A stretch of 50,056 bases of DNA from Bacteroidetes bacterium CG18_big_fil_WC_8_21_14_2_50_41_14 (GCA_002771745.1 PCUL01000426.1:71241-121296); one strand, 5' to 3'; shown: positions 33,605 through 43,283, counted from the first letter of the stretch. Notes: generated by a model not told the origin, from the letters alone. Numbers and translations: made by a program.

Positions 33605-35542
33605 CTAATAATTCATGGGTCTGTTAAGTTCTTTGGCAATGAGGATTTCCAGCTTTTTCAGTTCAAAATGCTGCTGTTGAAGCACAAATATTTCGGCCTC
33701 GTCGGTAACATGCTGCATTTTTTTAGCTATCTCCTTGAGCTGTTTACCAATGAGCCGGAGCTTAAAGGCCATCAAAATTTCGATGGCATTTTGCTTCAAC
33801 TCGTCTGATTCCAGTTTCACGAAGATCTGGTTCTTCTCCCAGTTTTCACTTAGGTGATAGGGGGAAGTAATCAACAAAATAGTTGTTTGTGCTATTTCCT
33901 TGTCAGGATGGTTTGCAAAAAAGGTTTCACTCACGGTTTGGCCGTTCAGGGTTGCTTTTTTGTACTCGTCAAAAATCTTGTTGTATATCGGGTTTTCAAA
34001 TTTGAGCTGATCCTCCTCTAAGTCACTCACAAAATACGCGGCCACGCTAATGGTTTCTTCAATGCCATTTTCTTCATCTTTAAATGTAATCAAGTGGTTT
34101 CCATAGGTCAGCACCCAACGCATGATTTCGTTTTCCTGAAACCTGATACTCAACGGGTCGGCTTCAAGTTGGCTCTCAAGCAGTTGTTTAGGCTCTTCAT
34201 GAATGAGGTTTTCAGGCTCGATGTCATTTTTTTTACCAAACCGATTGCGCACGAGTTTGTTGAGCTCGTTCATCAGGGTTTGTTCAGGCATGCCCATCAC
34301 AACACTGCATTCCTGAATGTACACGGTGCGGTTGATGGGATCGGGGATCAACGAAATCGACTGTACAATTTCTTTGATTAAAGCGGCACGCCCTGCCGGA
34401 TCACCGGTTGTTTCGTTGAGTAGCAGGTTGGTTTTAAAAGTAAGAAAGTCAACGGCGGTTTTGGTGATGAATTCCTCTGTTTCACTGGTCCTGTGTGACT
34501 TAGCATAAGAGTCAGGATCTTCCCCTTCCGGGAAAAGGACAACTTTAACATTCAGGCCTTGCTCCAAAATCAAATCGATACCACGAAAGGAGGCTTTGAT
34601 TCCTGCCGGGTCGCCATCGTACAAGATGGTGATGTTGGGGGTATATCGTTTGATAAGTTTGATTTGATCGATGGTGAGTGAGGTGCCCGAAGACGAGACC
34701 ACGTTATGAATGCCGGCCTGGTACAGAGAAATCACATCGGTATAACCTTCTACCAAATAACAGCTGTTTTGCTTTACAATGGCTGTCCGGGCAAAGTAGA
34801 TACCATAAAGCACCTTGCTTTTGAAATAGATTTCCGATTCGGGTGAATTGAGGTATTTTGCTTTCGATTTGTCGGAAGACAAAATTCTGGCGCCAAATCC
34901 GATGACAGTTCCCGTGAGGTTATGTATGGGGAACATCACTCTTCCGCGAAAGCGGTCGAACAACTTCCCATCCTTTTCAATGGTCAACCCGGTTTTAATC
35001 AGTACTTCTTTCTTAAAACCGTTTTTCAGTGCTTCCCTGGTATAGTCGTCCCAGCTTTCGTGCGCATACCCGAGTCCAAATTCACGTATGGTGGATTCCC
35101 TGAAATCGCGTTGTTTAAAATAGCTCAGCCCGATGGCTTTTCCCTCTTCGCTTTCGAATAGATTTCGGATAAAATATTGATTGATAAATGTATTGGCGGC
35201 AAACAGGCTCTCCCTTTCATCAAGTTCCTGCTGCTTTTCGGGCGTCATTTCCTCTTCTTCAATGTCGATACTATAGCGTTTGGCCAGGTATTTCAGTGCT
35301 TCAGGATAACTGTAATGCTCGTGTTCCATCACGAAGTTGACCACGTTTCCGGCTTTCCCGCAACCAAAACATTTATAAATCCCCCTGGCAGGCGACACGC
35401 TGAAAGAAGGTGTTTTTTCGTTATGAAACGGACACAATCCCAGGTAATTGGCGCCTCTTTTCTTGAGTGAAACAAAATCGCCGATGACTTCTTCAACGTG
35501 AGCGGTTTCGAGAATACTTTGTATGGTGGTCTGGTCGATCAA
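33605..35542 (-). CDS. dnaG: DNA primase DnaG
   Basis: DnaG makes RNA primers for replication. The 645-residue protein has the zinc finger CPFHNEKTPSFSVSPARGIYKCFGCG, the RNA polymerase domain with FRGRVMFPIHNLTGTVIGFG, the TOPRIM motifs YLVEGYTDVISLYQAGI and ILYDGDPAGIKASFRG, and a C-terminal helical region that contacts DnaB helicase. The start is TTG at 35542: MIDQTTIQSIL matches the usual DnaG N-terminus and there is no upstream in-frame ATG. It follows the MBL hydrolase gene by 60 bases and precedes xdhC by five; it is not in the usual rpsU-dnaG-rpoD layout. Confidence 0.95.
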   Translation of the reverse strand: MIDQTTIQSILETAHVEEVIGDFVSLKKRGANYLGLCPFHNEKTPSFSVSPARGIYKCFGCGKAGNVVNFVMEHEHYSYPEALKYLAKRYSIDIEEEEMTPEKQQELDERESLFAANTFINQYFIRNLFESEEGKAIGLSYFKQRDFRESTIREFGLGYAHESWDDYTREALKNGFKKEVLIKTGLTIEKDGKLFDRFRGRVMFPIHNLTGTVIGFGARILSSDKSKAKYLNSPESEIYFKSKVLYGIYFARTAIVKQNSCYLVEGYTDVISLYQAGIHNVVSSSGTSLTIDQIKLIKRYTPNITILYDGDPAGIKASFRGIDLILEQGLNVKVVLFPEGEDPDSYAKSHRTSETEEFITKTAVDFLTFKTNLLLNETTGDPAGRAALIKEIVQSISLIPDPINRTVYIQECSVVMGMPEQTLMNELNKLVRNRFGKKNDIEPENLIHEEPKQLLESQLEADPLSIRFQENEIMRWVLTYGNHLITFKDEENGIEETISVAAYFVSDLEEDQLKFENPIYNKIFDEYKKATLNGQTVSETFFANHPDKEIAQTTILLITSPYHLSENWEKNQIFVKLESDELKQNAIEILMAFKLRLIGKQLKEIAKKMQHVTDEAEIFVLQQQHFELKKLEILIAKELNRPMNY

Positions 35543-35602
35543 ATGGATATTAAAAATTACGTTAACTAATTGAGTTCCTGACTGCGCATCTCTTTTGTAA
35601 AA

Positions 35603-36262
35603 CTAATATAGCTCATCGCGTCCGATGGCTACAAATGGATTGTCCGATTTTTCAGCACCGATGGTAGTGTGCCGACCATGCCCCGGATACACCAACGTGC
35701 TATCGGGCAAGGTAAAAAGTTTTTTCCAAATACTCTCCTGAAGCAGATCGTAATCGCCCGTAGCCAGATCGGTGCGGCCAATGCTTTGATAAAACAAAAC
35801 ATCCCCTGAAATAACAAAATTGGATTCCGGCACATAAAAACAAACACTTCCTGCCGCATGACCAGGTGTATAAAGTACCTGTAAAACGGTTTCCCCAAAA
35901 GCAATTTGCCCGCCTTCGGTAAGAAAATGTTTAATGGGGGTCACCTGTTTCAGGTTGATGCCAAAAATCGTGGCATGGGTCATGGCTTCACGCAAAAAAA
36001 CTTCAGACTCAATATGGGCATGCAAGGGCAAATGGTAGGTTTTTTGCACGTAATCGTTTCCCGCAATATGGTCGATGTGGGTATGGGTGTTGAGCAGCAA
36101 TACAGGTTTAAGACCTTGTGCTTTAATGTACGACGAGAATTCTTCCTCCTCCAACGGGTCATTCATTCCCGGGTCAATGATGGCACATTCTCCCGTGCTG
36201 TCGCTTAATATATAGGTGTTTACCTGAAATGGATTAAAGGCAAACTGTTTTACTGTGGTCAT
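35603..36262 (-). CDS. MBL-fold metallo-hydrolase (glyoxalase II-like)
   Basis: This is a zinc-dependent hydrolase with the motif LNTHTHIDHIAGNDY (H-x-H-x-D-H) and the later LYTPGHAAGSVCFYV and VYPGHGRHTTIGAEK His motifs, plus VISGDVLFYQSIGRTDL with the bridging Asp. The 219-residue length and the fold are those of hydroxyacylglutathione hydrolase-like proteins. Bacteroidota homologues usually lack the C-terminal glutathione-binding region, as here, so the substrate is probably another thioester. It lies 60 bases upstream of dnaG on the same strand and may share its transcript from the promoter at 36285. Confidence 0.88.
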   Translation of the reverse strand: MTTVKQFAFNPFQVNTYILSDSTGECAIIDPGMNDPLEEEEFSSYIKAQGLKPVLLLNTHTHIDHIAGNDYVQKTYHLPLHAHIESEVFLREAMTHATIFGINLKQVTPIKHFLTEGGQIAFGETVLQVLYTPGHAAGSVCFYVPESNFVISGDVLFYQSIGRTDLATGDYDLLQESIWKKLFTLPDSTLVYPGHGRHTTIGAEKSDNPFVAIGRDELY

Positions 36263-36284
36263 AAACTCAAATAATTGGTTGGGT

Positions 36285-36292
36285 CAAAAATA
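36285..36292 (-). promoter_or_regulatory. Candidate -7 element for the MBL hydrolase-dnaG-xdhC unit
   Basis: TATTTTTG on the minus strand, 22 bases before ATG 36262, matches TAnnTTTG. Confidence 0.5.
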
Positions 36293-36371
36293 GTGTAAAC
36301 AGATAAGATGGTAGCTGGTTAATATAATATTTTGGTTTAATATTTGTTATACTTTAGCGATTCCATTTGAA

Positions 36372-39300
36372 ATGATTATGTCGATTCAACAATATAAATT
36401 ACAACCTAAGCGGGCGTTTCATAGTGTATTTGCAATGGTTATCGTTTCGATATTGTTCATTCATATCCCCATGTCGGCACAGTTTTATAATGGATCGAAT
36501 CAGTCGTTTGGAAAAAACCGGGTACAATACAACGATTTTTTGTGGACATATTACAAATTTGACGACCTCGACACCTATTTCTACCTGAACGGGAAAGAGC
36601 TGGCTCAGTATGCGGCTAGGTATGCCACCGAACAAATCCCGGTGATCGAAGCGAAAATGGAGACCATCCTCGATAAGCGCATCCAGTTTATCGTTTTTAA
36701 CAACCTCACCGACCTGAAACAAAGCAATATTGGTTTGATGACAGATGATAAATACAACGTTGGTGGCGTAACCCACATCATCGGATCCAAGGTATTTTTA
36801 TACTTCGATGGAAACCATGTGAACTTTGAAGAACAAATCAGGACAGGGATCGCGGAAGTGCTTTTTAACCAGATGATGTTTGGTGGAACACTCACCCAGC
36901 AGGTTAAAACGGCTACTTTCTTCAGCCTGCCCGAATGGTACAGGATAGGTCTTATCTCATGGCTTGGAAAAGACTGGGGTGTTGAGTTGGACAATGTGGT
37001 TCGTGATGGAATCCTGTCGGGCAGATACACCAAACTCAATAACCTGGTTGGAAAGGACGCCACTTTTGCCGGTCATTCGCTCTGGAGGTTCATTGCCAGC
37101 CAATATGGAACTGCTGCGGTAAGCAACATCATCCACATGACCAGTATGAGCAATAGCATCGACAAAGGATTTATGTATGTAACAGGAAGATCTTTTAAAA
37201 TGATTGTTAAAGAATGGAAGGAATATTACGATAATGAATTTAGTCAGTTTTTAGAAAACACGAACCTGCCTGATCATCTGGTGAAAGCCAGGTATAAATC
37301 TGACGTAGTCTTTAATCGTCCAATACTGAGCCCCGATGGAGAAATGCTGGCCTACACCACCAATGAGATGGGCAAATACAAAGTTTTTATTAAAGATTTG
37401 AAAACCGGGAAACAGAAAAAAATCCTTAGAAAAGGCGTGATGATCGACACCAAAACAGATTACAGCTATCCATTGTTGTCGTGGCATCCCACAGGTAAGT
37501 TGCTGGCCATCGTAATTGAGGACAAAGGAATGCCCTGGTTGTATTTATACAACCTGGAAGAAAAGCATTTTACACGTCAGATTCTTTATAATGTTCAAAA
37601 GATAAATGACTTTGCATATTCTGATGACGGACGGTTATTAGCCGTTTCGGCCACTCAAAAAGGCCAGTCAGATATTTTTATTTTCGACATAGCGGCGAGT
37701 TCCTGGCTTAAAATTACCGATGACATATACTCTGATTTATCACCCGCCTTTATCAACCATTCATCACAAATTGTATTTAGCTCTAACCGTGAAAACGATA
37801 CTTTAGGCAAAGAGCCGGGGCTGGTGGTGGATGTCCCCGACCATTTTGATTTATTTGTTTACGATCGTGCTACCCACAACCGCATCCTAAAACGAATTAC
37901 CAACACTCCCTTAGCGGATGAATCTCAGCCTAAAGCCTATGGCATTAACACCATCTCCTATCTAAGCGATGCCAATGGCATTACAAACAATTACCTGGCC
38001 GTAATCGACAGCACAGTCTCTTCGGTAGATACAGCCATTCATTACCGGTACTTTACGCATGTAAAAGCAATTACCGATTATTCCCGAAACATCATCGATC
38101 ACCAGGTGGTTCCAAAAGCAGGTAAGCAGGCCATGACCATTTATCATGAAAACCGATATCAACTTTACATGGAAGAAGCACTTCCCTATGACGCGATTCC
38201 CGGATTAAAGCTCACCGACACTAAATATTTCCAGGGTTTGAGGGCATCCTACGAAACTGATGTAAAGGGGCAAAAGCATGAACCTTCGCCAAAATTACCC
38301 GTCGAACTTTTGTTGAATGACAGCATTGAGGCCAAACCCCCTCCAATGGCAAGACCCAATATAAAACGCTTTGTCATGGTATATCGTGATGCCGATGGCA
38401 ACGAAATTCTGGGAATACAGCCAGCAGAAGGTGGAGAAGGACTGGTAGGTTCTGGCACTTTGCCAGGGTTGAATGGGCCACCCTCGGGCAGTGAACTGGT
38501 GATTCCAAAACGGTTAAATTATAACGTATCCTATTTTATTAATGACCTGACCTCCCAGGTGGATTTTAATTACATCAATTATGGTTATCAACCATTTACC
38601 GGAGGGGGTAGCCCCATTTATCTGAACCCGGGATTTAATGTGTTCTTTCAGGTAGGACTTACCGATTTGATGGAAGACCATCGGTTTATTGGTGGCATCC
38701 GGTTGAATACGAGTTTGATAAATAATGAATATTTGTTTAGTTATGCCGACCTGTCGAAACAACTCGATAAAGAAATCGTATTTCATCGAAATACCATTGA
38801 AAATTCTGATGGTTACTCCCTCTGGAGGGTAAATACGCACGAATTGTTTTATTCGCTTAAATGGCCCTTTAGTGAAGCATTGAGTTTAAAGGGAACCTTG
38901 CAATACAGGAATGAAATGTATGTTTTTATGGCCACCGACCAGATTAATCTGAAGATTCCAAATGGTTATTCTAACTGGGGAGGATTGAAAATGGAATTGA
39001 TCTTTGACAACACCCGATCGTTGGGAACAAACCTGCTGCTGGGTACCAGGTATAAAGTGTTTGCCGAATACAATCAATTGTTCGCTGCCGTGCAGGACAA
39101 TAAAGTTTTGCATTTTAAGCAAAAATATAACCTGTTCGTCATCGGTGCCGATTTCAGGCATTACACTAAAATTCACCGCACCTTTATTTGGGCCAACCGC
39201 CTGGCCGCCAGTACTTCCTTTGGCGCCAGCCCGTTGATTTATTATATGGGTGGCGTAGATAACTGGCTATTGCCTGTGTTCAACACCAATACACCTATTG

Positions 39301-39734
39301 ATTATAATCAAAACTACGCCTACCAAACACTGGCCACCAATATGCGTGGCTTTAACCAAAACATACGCAACGGAAACAGTTTTGTGGTAATCAATACCGA
39401 ACTTCGGTTTCCTGTTTTTCAATATTTTTCGCGCACACCCATCAGTTCAGGATTTTTAAGATCCTTTCAACTGGTTGGTTTCGGCGATATTGGAACCGCA
39501 TGGACAGGCCTCAACCCTTATTCGCGCCAAAATGCCTTGTACACCAATTATATAGATAGTGGTCCGATGCACATTTCGGTTGAAGTACAAAAGGAACCCA
39601 TCGTTGCCGGATTTGGTCTGGGAGCCAGAACCACCGTTTTTGGCTATTTTGTGCGGGGAGATGTATCCTGGGGTGTGGACGATTATCAAGTTACCCGTCC
39701 CGTTTATTATCTTTCGCTTAGTCTCGATTTTTAA
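36372..39734 (+). CDS. Large TolB-like propeller protein with a C-terminal outer-membrane barrel-like region
   Basis: This 1120-residue exported protein has a signal peptide ending near PMSAQFYNG. An N-terminal region resembles the gluzincin/Peptidase_MA-like fold (FFSLPEWYRIGLISWLGKDW), but no HEXXH motif is seen, so it is unlikely to cut peptides. TolB-type propeller blades follow, e.g. ILSPDGEMLAYTTNEMGKYK, WHPTGKLLAIVIEDKGMPWL and FINHSSQIVFSSNREND. The last 350 residues read as outer-membrane beta-strands with alternating aromatics, ending VYYLSLSLDF; a terminal Phe is usual for BAM substrates. The start could be ATG 36372 or ATG 36378; a near-match -7 (TACTTTAG) lies at 36350. The role is unknown; it may link the periplasm and outer membrane. 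Confidence 0.75.
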   Translation: MIMSIQQYKLQPKRAFHSVFAMVIVSILFIHIPMSAQFYNGSNQSFGKNRVQYNDFLWTYYKFDDLDTYFYLNGKELAQYAARYATEQIPVIEAKMETILDKRIQFIVFNNLTDLKQSNIGLMTDDKYNVGGVTHIIGSKVFLYFDGNHVNFEEQIRTGIAEVLFNQMMFGGTLTQQVKTATFFSLPEWYRIGLISWLGKDWGVELDNVVRDGILSGRYTKLNNLVGKDATFAGHSLWRFIASQYGTAAVSNIIHMTSMSNSIDKGFMYVTGRSFKMIVKEWKEYYDNEFSQFLENTNLPDHLVKARYKSDVVFNRPILSPDGEMLAYTTNEMGKYKVFIKDLKTGKQKKILRKGVMIDTKTDYSYPLLSWHPTGKLLAIVIEDKGMPWLYLYNLEEKHFTRQILYNVQKINDFAYSDDGRLLAVSATQKGQSDIFIFDIAASSWLKITDDIYSDLSPAFINHSSQIVFSSNRENDTLGKEPGLVVDVPDHFDLFVYDRATHNRILKRITNTPLADESQPKAYGINTISYLSDANGITNNYLAVIDSTVSSVDTAIHYRYFTHVKAITDYSRNIIDHQVVPKAGKQAMTIYHENRYQLYMEEALPYDAIPGLKLTDTKYFQGLRASYETDVKGQKHEPSPKLPVELLLNDSIEAKPPPMARPNIKRFVMVYRDADGNEILGIQPAEGGEGLVGSGTLPGLNGPPSGSELVIPKRLNYNVSYFINDLTSQVDFNYINYGYQPFTGGGSPIYLNPGFNVFFQVGLTDLMEDHRFIGGIRLNTSLINNEYLFSYADLSKQLDKEIVFHRNTIENSDGYSLWRVNTHELFYSLKWPFSEALSLKGTLQYRNEMYVFMATDQINLKIPNGYSNWGGLKMELIFDNTRSLGTNLLLGTRYKVFAEYNQLFAAVQDNKVLHFKQKYNLFVIGADFRHYTKIHRTFIWANRLAASTSFGASPLIYYMGGVDNWLLPVFNTNTPIDYNQNYAYQTLATNMRGFNQNIRNGNSFVVINTELRFPVFQYFSRTPISSGFLRSFQLVGFGDIGTAWTGLNPYSRQNALYTNYIDSGPMHISVEVQKEPIVAGFGLGARTTVFGYFVRGDVSWGVDDYQVTRPVYYLSLSLDF

Positions 39735-39753
39735 TAACACACATGACACACTA

Positions 39754-40128
39754 ATGAAAATGACTCTTTCAATTGTAATCATCCTGATATTAATTGGTTT
39801 ACTGGCAGGTATATTTAGCGGATTAATCGGGATAGGTGGGGCGATCATTATGATACCTGCCCTGGTTTTAATTTTAGGAATGGATCAATACAGCGCGCAA
39901 GGTACCAGCCTGGCCATCATGTTACCACCCATTGGATTGCTGGCCGCATGGAATTATTACAAGGCCGGGGCCCTCGATTTAAGATATGCCATGATTATTG
40001 CCGGCGCATTTTTTATCGGTGGCTATTTTGGTTCAAAATTCGCACTCGGCATTCCCGAGGTCATCCTCCGGAAAGTTTTCGCGGCAATCCTGTTGGTTAT
40101 CGCTGTTAAGATGTTTTTTAGTAAGTAA
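39754..40128 (+). CDS. Half-size TauE/SafE-family permease
   Basis: This protein has about four membrane helices: IVIILILIGLLAGIFSGLIG, IMIPALVLILG, YAMIIAGAFFIGGYFGSKFA and VFAAILLVIAVKMFF. The GLLAGIFSGLIGIGGAIIMIP start and QGTSLAIMLPP segment are TauE/SafE hallmarks. Full-length family members have two such repeats (about 250 residues); this one has 124 residues and ends after the first. Because a normal stop follows and neighbours are intact, I take it as a natural half-size protein that would have to dimerise, not a truncated gene. The exported anion (sulfite, sulfoacetate or other) is unknown. It starts 19 bases after the TolB-like gene stop, probably cotranscribed. Confidence 0.85.
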   Translation: MKMTLSIVIILILIGLLAGIFSGLIGIGGAIIMIPALVLILGMDQYSAQGTSLAIMLPPIGLLAAWNYYKAGALDLRYAMIIAGAFFIGGYFGSKFALGIPEVILRKVFAAILLVIAVKMFFSK

Positions 40129-40291
40129 AACCATTTCAAAATAAAACTGTGCCAAAAATCCAAAAAATATTTTTTTTTTTTAAAAGGATAGATAATCAGC
40201 TAATTTTCCGGGGATTATTTTTTATCAACATGCCCTGTGAATAAATAATCGAGGGCGTTTGAGGATTTGTGTTGTATATTGCCTCACTTAA

Positions 40292-40326
40292 AAGTCACGC
40301 TCATTTTTTTATAAAAAAGCTGACTT
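40292..40326 (+). promoter_or_regulatory. Possible hairpin in the leader of the class II RNR gene
   Basis: AAGTCA and TGACTT are perfect six-base arms, and an inner TTTTTT/AAAAAA pair sits inside a short loop. It is 44 bases before ATG 40370. It does not resemble a cobalamin riboswitch and its function is unknown. Confidence 0.3.
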
Positions 40327-40369
40327 ACAAGCATTTGTTTAAACATCATCAATCAACCAGACCATTACT

Positions 40370-43123
40370 ATGGAGAACAATTTGTACTTAAATTTTGACG
40401 AAAAAATCAACAGCGATCCGGTAGGGCAGGATGTAGAGCACAAGAAAGAAAAAAGTTTTTATGATCGGGTTTTAGAAGAAAGAGGGAAATTGGAAATATC
40501 AGAAGAAACTCCGGAAAATTTACCAGCACCTGACCCTCAGGCCGCTGAAGACATGATTAAAAAACCTGCAATGAAACATGAATCCCCGGCCGAGCTAAGA
40601 CATCCTTATACGCATGAAGAGGCTTTTGAAGCAAGTGTGGCCTACTTTGATGGTGATGCCCTGGCGGCCAATGTTTGGATTAATAAATACGCGCTAAAAG
40701 ACAGCAAAGGTCATTTATATGAACTCACTCCTGCCGATATGCACCACAGACTGGCCAAAGAAATTGAACGCATCGAGAAGAAGTACAAAAACCCGCTTAC
40801 CGAAACCGAAATTTTTGAGGTACTCGACCGGTTTAAATACATCATTCCGGCAGGAAGCCCTATGGCAGGAATTGGTAACGAAGAGCAAATATCATCTTTA
40901 TCCAATTGCTTCGTTATTGGTAACGATGGTGCCTCCGATAGTTATGGTGGAATTCTTAAAATCGACCAGGAGCAGGTCCAGCTAATGAAACGCAGAGGTG
41001 GTGTGGGCCACGATCTCACCCACATCCGCCCTGCCGGAAGCCCGGTTAAAAATACGGCCCTTACTTCCACAGGTGTTGTCCCCTTTATGGAACGGTATTC
41101 CAACTCAACACGCGAAGTGGCGCAGGATGGTCGCCGTGGTGCCCTGATGCTAAGCATTGGCATCAAACATCCTGATGCCAAACATTTTATCGATGCCAAG
41201 CTTGAACAGGGCAAAGTAACCGGAGCCAATGTTTCAGTAAAAGTGGACGATGAGTTTATGCGTGCTTTAAAAGATGACACATCCTACATACAGCAATTCC
41301 CGATAAATAGTAAAAATCCATGGGTTCAAAAAGAAATTGATCCGAAAGATTTGTGGAATAAAATCATACACAATGCGTGGGCTTCGGCCGAACCCGGTGT
41401 GCTGTTCTGGGACACCATCATCAAAGAGTCGATTCCCGATTGCTATGCCGATAGTGGTTTTAAAACCGTTTCCACCAACCCGTGCGGCGAAATTCCACTT
41501 TGCCCTTACGACAGCTGCCGATTGCTGGCAATCAATCTCTATAGTTATGTGGAAAACCCGTTTACACCAGAAGCCTATTTTAATGGTGATCTTTTTACCA
41601 AACATACCCACATTGCCCAAAGAATGATGGATGACATTATCGACCTTGAAATAGAAAAGGTAGATGCTATCCTGGGTAAAATTATGGCCGATCCGGAAAC
41701 AGATGAAGTAAAACAGGTTGAAAAGCGGTTATGGGAGAAAATTCGTGAAAAATCAATTCAGGGCAGGCGTACCGGTATAGGCATTACTGCCGAAGGCGAT
41801 ATGCTGGCGGCTCTTGGCTTGCGATATGGATCGGAAGATGGCATCACTTTTTCAACCGAAGTACATAAATTACTGGCCATCGAAGTATACCGTTCGTCAG
41901 TTGAATTGGCTGAACAACGCGGATCGTTTCCCTTGTATAGCACCGAACTTGAAAAAAACAACCCATTTATTGCACGTATCAAAGAAAACGCTCCCAAAGT
42001 ATACGAAAAGATGACCAGAGTTGGTCGCCGGAATATTGCATCATTGACCATCGCCCCCACCGGAAGTATCAGTATCTGTACCCAAACAACCTCCGGCATC
42101 GAACCTGTTTTTATGGTTTCGTATAAACGCAGACGCAAAGTTAACCCCAACGACAGAAATGTACTGGTCAATTTTGTTGATGAGGTGGGAGACGCCTGGG
42201 AAGAGTACCTGGTGTTTCATCCCAAATTTGAAACCTGGCTTCATATAAACGAATATGATGTGGATGAAGTGAAACACATGAACGATGAAGACCTAAATAA
42301 AATTATTGCAAAATCACCTTATTATCAATCCTCCTCGGCCGATATCAACTGGGTAAGCAAAGTGACCATGCAAGGCGAAATTCAAAAATGGGTCGACCAC
42401 AGCATCAGCGTTACGGTAAATGTACCAGAATCAGCAACCGAAGAACTGGTGAGCGAAATCTATATGAAAGCATGGGAAAGTGGTTGCAAGGGGATGACCA
42501 TCTACCGTGAGGGGTCGCGTTCGGGCGTATTGGTCAGTAACGAAAAGAAAAACGACCTTTCGAAAGACGACTTTAACGAAACCAAAGCACCCTCACGACC
42601 AAAGACCCTGGAAGCAGATGTGATCCGGTTCCAGAACAATTATGAAAAGTGGATGGCTGTCATCGGAAAAATCAACGGCAAACCCTATGAAGTGTTTACA
42701 GGGAAAGCAGAAGATTTTTACCTGCCTCCTTACGTTGAATCAGGGTGGGTGGTTAAAATAAAAAACAAGGGAGAACGCACCCGCTACGATTTTCAGTTTG
42801 AAGACCGTCAGGGTTATAAAATTACCGTTCCCGCTTTGTCGCGAAGTTTTGAACAGGAATTTTGGAATTACGCCAAATTAATTTCCGGAGTACTACGCCA
42901 CGGCATGCCCTTGCATTATGTTATCAACTTGATTTCGAACCTGAATTTCCCTGATGACAACATCAATACCTGGAGAAATGGGGTAGTCAGGTCATTAAAA
43001 CGGTATATACCGGATGGCACCAACGCTGTTGATACACGTTGTGGAGCCTGTGGCGAGAATTCAGTAATTTATGAAGATGGCTGCTTAATTTGTAAATCTT
43101 GCGGTCACTCAAAATGTAGCTAA
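40370..43123 (+). CDS. Adenosylcobalamin-dependent ribonucleotide reductase (class II)
   Basis: This enzyme reduces ribonucleotides to deoxyribonucleotides through a B12-generated thiyl radical, with or without oxygen. Catalytic motifs are SNCFVIGNDGASDSYGGIL (redox Cys), MKRRGGVGHDLTHIRPAGSPV, VSTNPCGEIPLCPYDSCRLL (radical-site Cys and Glu), RTGIGITAEGDMLAALGLRY and LTIAPTGSISICTQTTSGIEP. The 917-residue protein has a charged N-terminal stretch of about 70 residues and a C-terminal DTRCGACGENSVIYEDGCLI with paired Cys forming a zinc ribbon-like tail that may relay electrons. It depends on vitamin B12; no riboswitch is visible upstream. This is the only ribonucleotide reductase in the window. 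Confidence 0.93.
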   Translation: MENNLYLNFDEKINSDPVGQDVEHKKEKSFYDRVLEERGKLEISEETPENLPAPDPQAAEDMIKKPAMKHESPAELRHPYTHEEAFEASVAYFDGDALAANVWINKYALKDSKGHLYELTPADMHHRLAKEIERIEKKYKNPLTETEIFEVLDRFKYIIPAGSPMAGIGNEEQISSLSNCFVIGNDGASDSYGGILKIDQEQVQLMKRRGGVGHDLTHIRPAGSPVKNTALTSTGVVPFMERYSNSTREVAQDGRRGALMLSIGIKHPDAKHFIDAKLEQGKVTGANVSVKVDDEFMRALKDDTSYIQQFPINSKNPWVQKEIDPKDLWNKIIHNAWASAEPGVLFWDTIIKESIPDCYADSGFKTVSTNPCGEIPLCPYDSCRLLAINLYSYVENPFTPEAYFNGDLFTKHTHIAQRMMDDIIDLEIEKVDAILGKIMADPETDEVKQVEKRLWEKIREKSIQGRRTGIGITAEGDMLAALGLRYGSEDGITFSTEVHKLLAIEVYRSSVELAEQRGSFPLYSTELEKNNPFIARIKENAPKVYEKMTRVGRRNIASLTIAPTGSISICTQTTSGIEPVFMVSYKRRRKVNPNDRNVLVNFVDEVGDAWEEYLVFHPKFETWLHINEYDVDEVKHMNDEDLNKIIAKSPYYQSSSADINWVSKVTMQGEIQKWVDHSISVTVNVPESATEELVSEIYMKAWESGCKGMTIYREGSRSGVLVSNEKKNDLSKDDFNETKAPSRPKTLEADVIRFQNNYEKWMAVIGKINGKPYEVFTGKAEDFYLPPYVESGWVVKIKNKGERTRYDFQFEDRQGYKITVPALSRSFEQEFWNYAKLISGVLRHGMPLHYVINLISNLNFPDDNINTWRNGVVRSLKRYIPDGTNAVDTRCGACGENSVIYEDGCLICKSCGHSKCS

Positions 43124-43200
43124 TCAAACGCGATAATATTTAAAATAGGATATCCCAATAGTAATAAATACCTGGAAATTAAGAAATAAAACTGATTGGC

Positions 43201-43226
43201 TTGCAGTCGGATAAATCCGACTGCAA
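43201..43226. repeat. Perfect palindromic repeat TTGCAGTCGGAT-aa-ATCCGACTGCAA
   Basis: The 12-base arms are fully complementary around a two-base loop. The shared TTGCAG...CTGCAA ends link it to the copy at 43284. Confidence 0.75.
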
Positions 43227-43283
43227 TGGATGTCCAATAAATACATTCCTTGTAGATGAATAAAACACAATAAATTTCATTCC

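Noticed and set aside
33593-33808. 71-residue plus-strand ORF at the xdhC-dnaG junction
   Set aside because: It overlaps the 3' end of dnaG in antisense and has no independent signal; not a gene.
36600-37000. Active metallopeptidase in the TolB-like protein
   Set aside because: The region is peptidase-MA-like, but no HEXXH motif is present, so catalysis is not supported.
40129-40369. Cobalamin riboswitch before the class II RNR gene
   Set aside because: Expected for a B12-dependent enzyme, but no B12-box (GCCACTG-like) or matching fold is visible.
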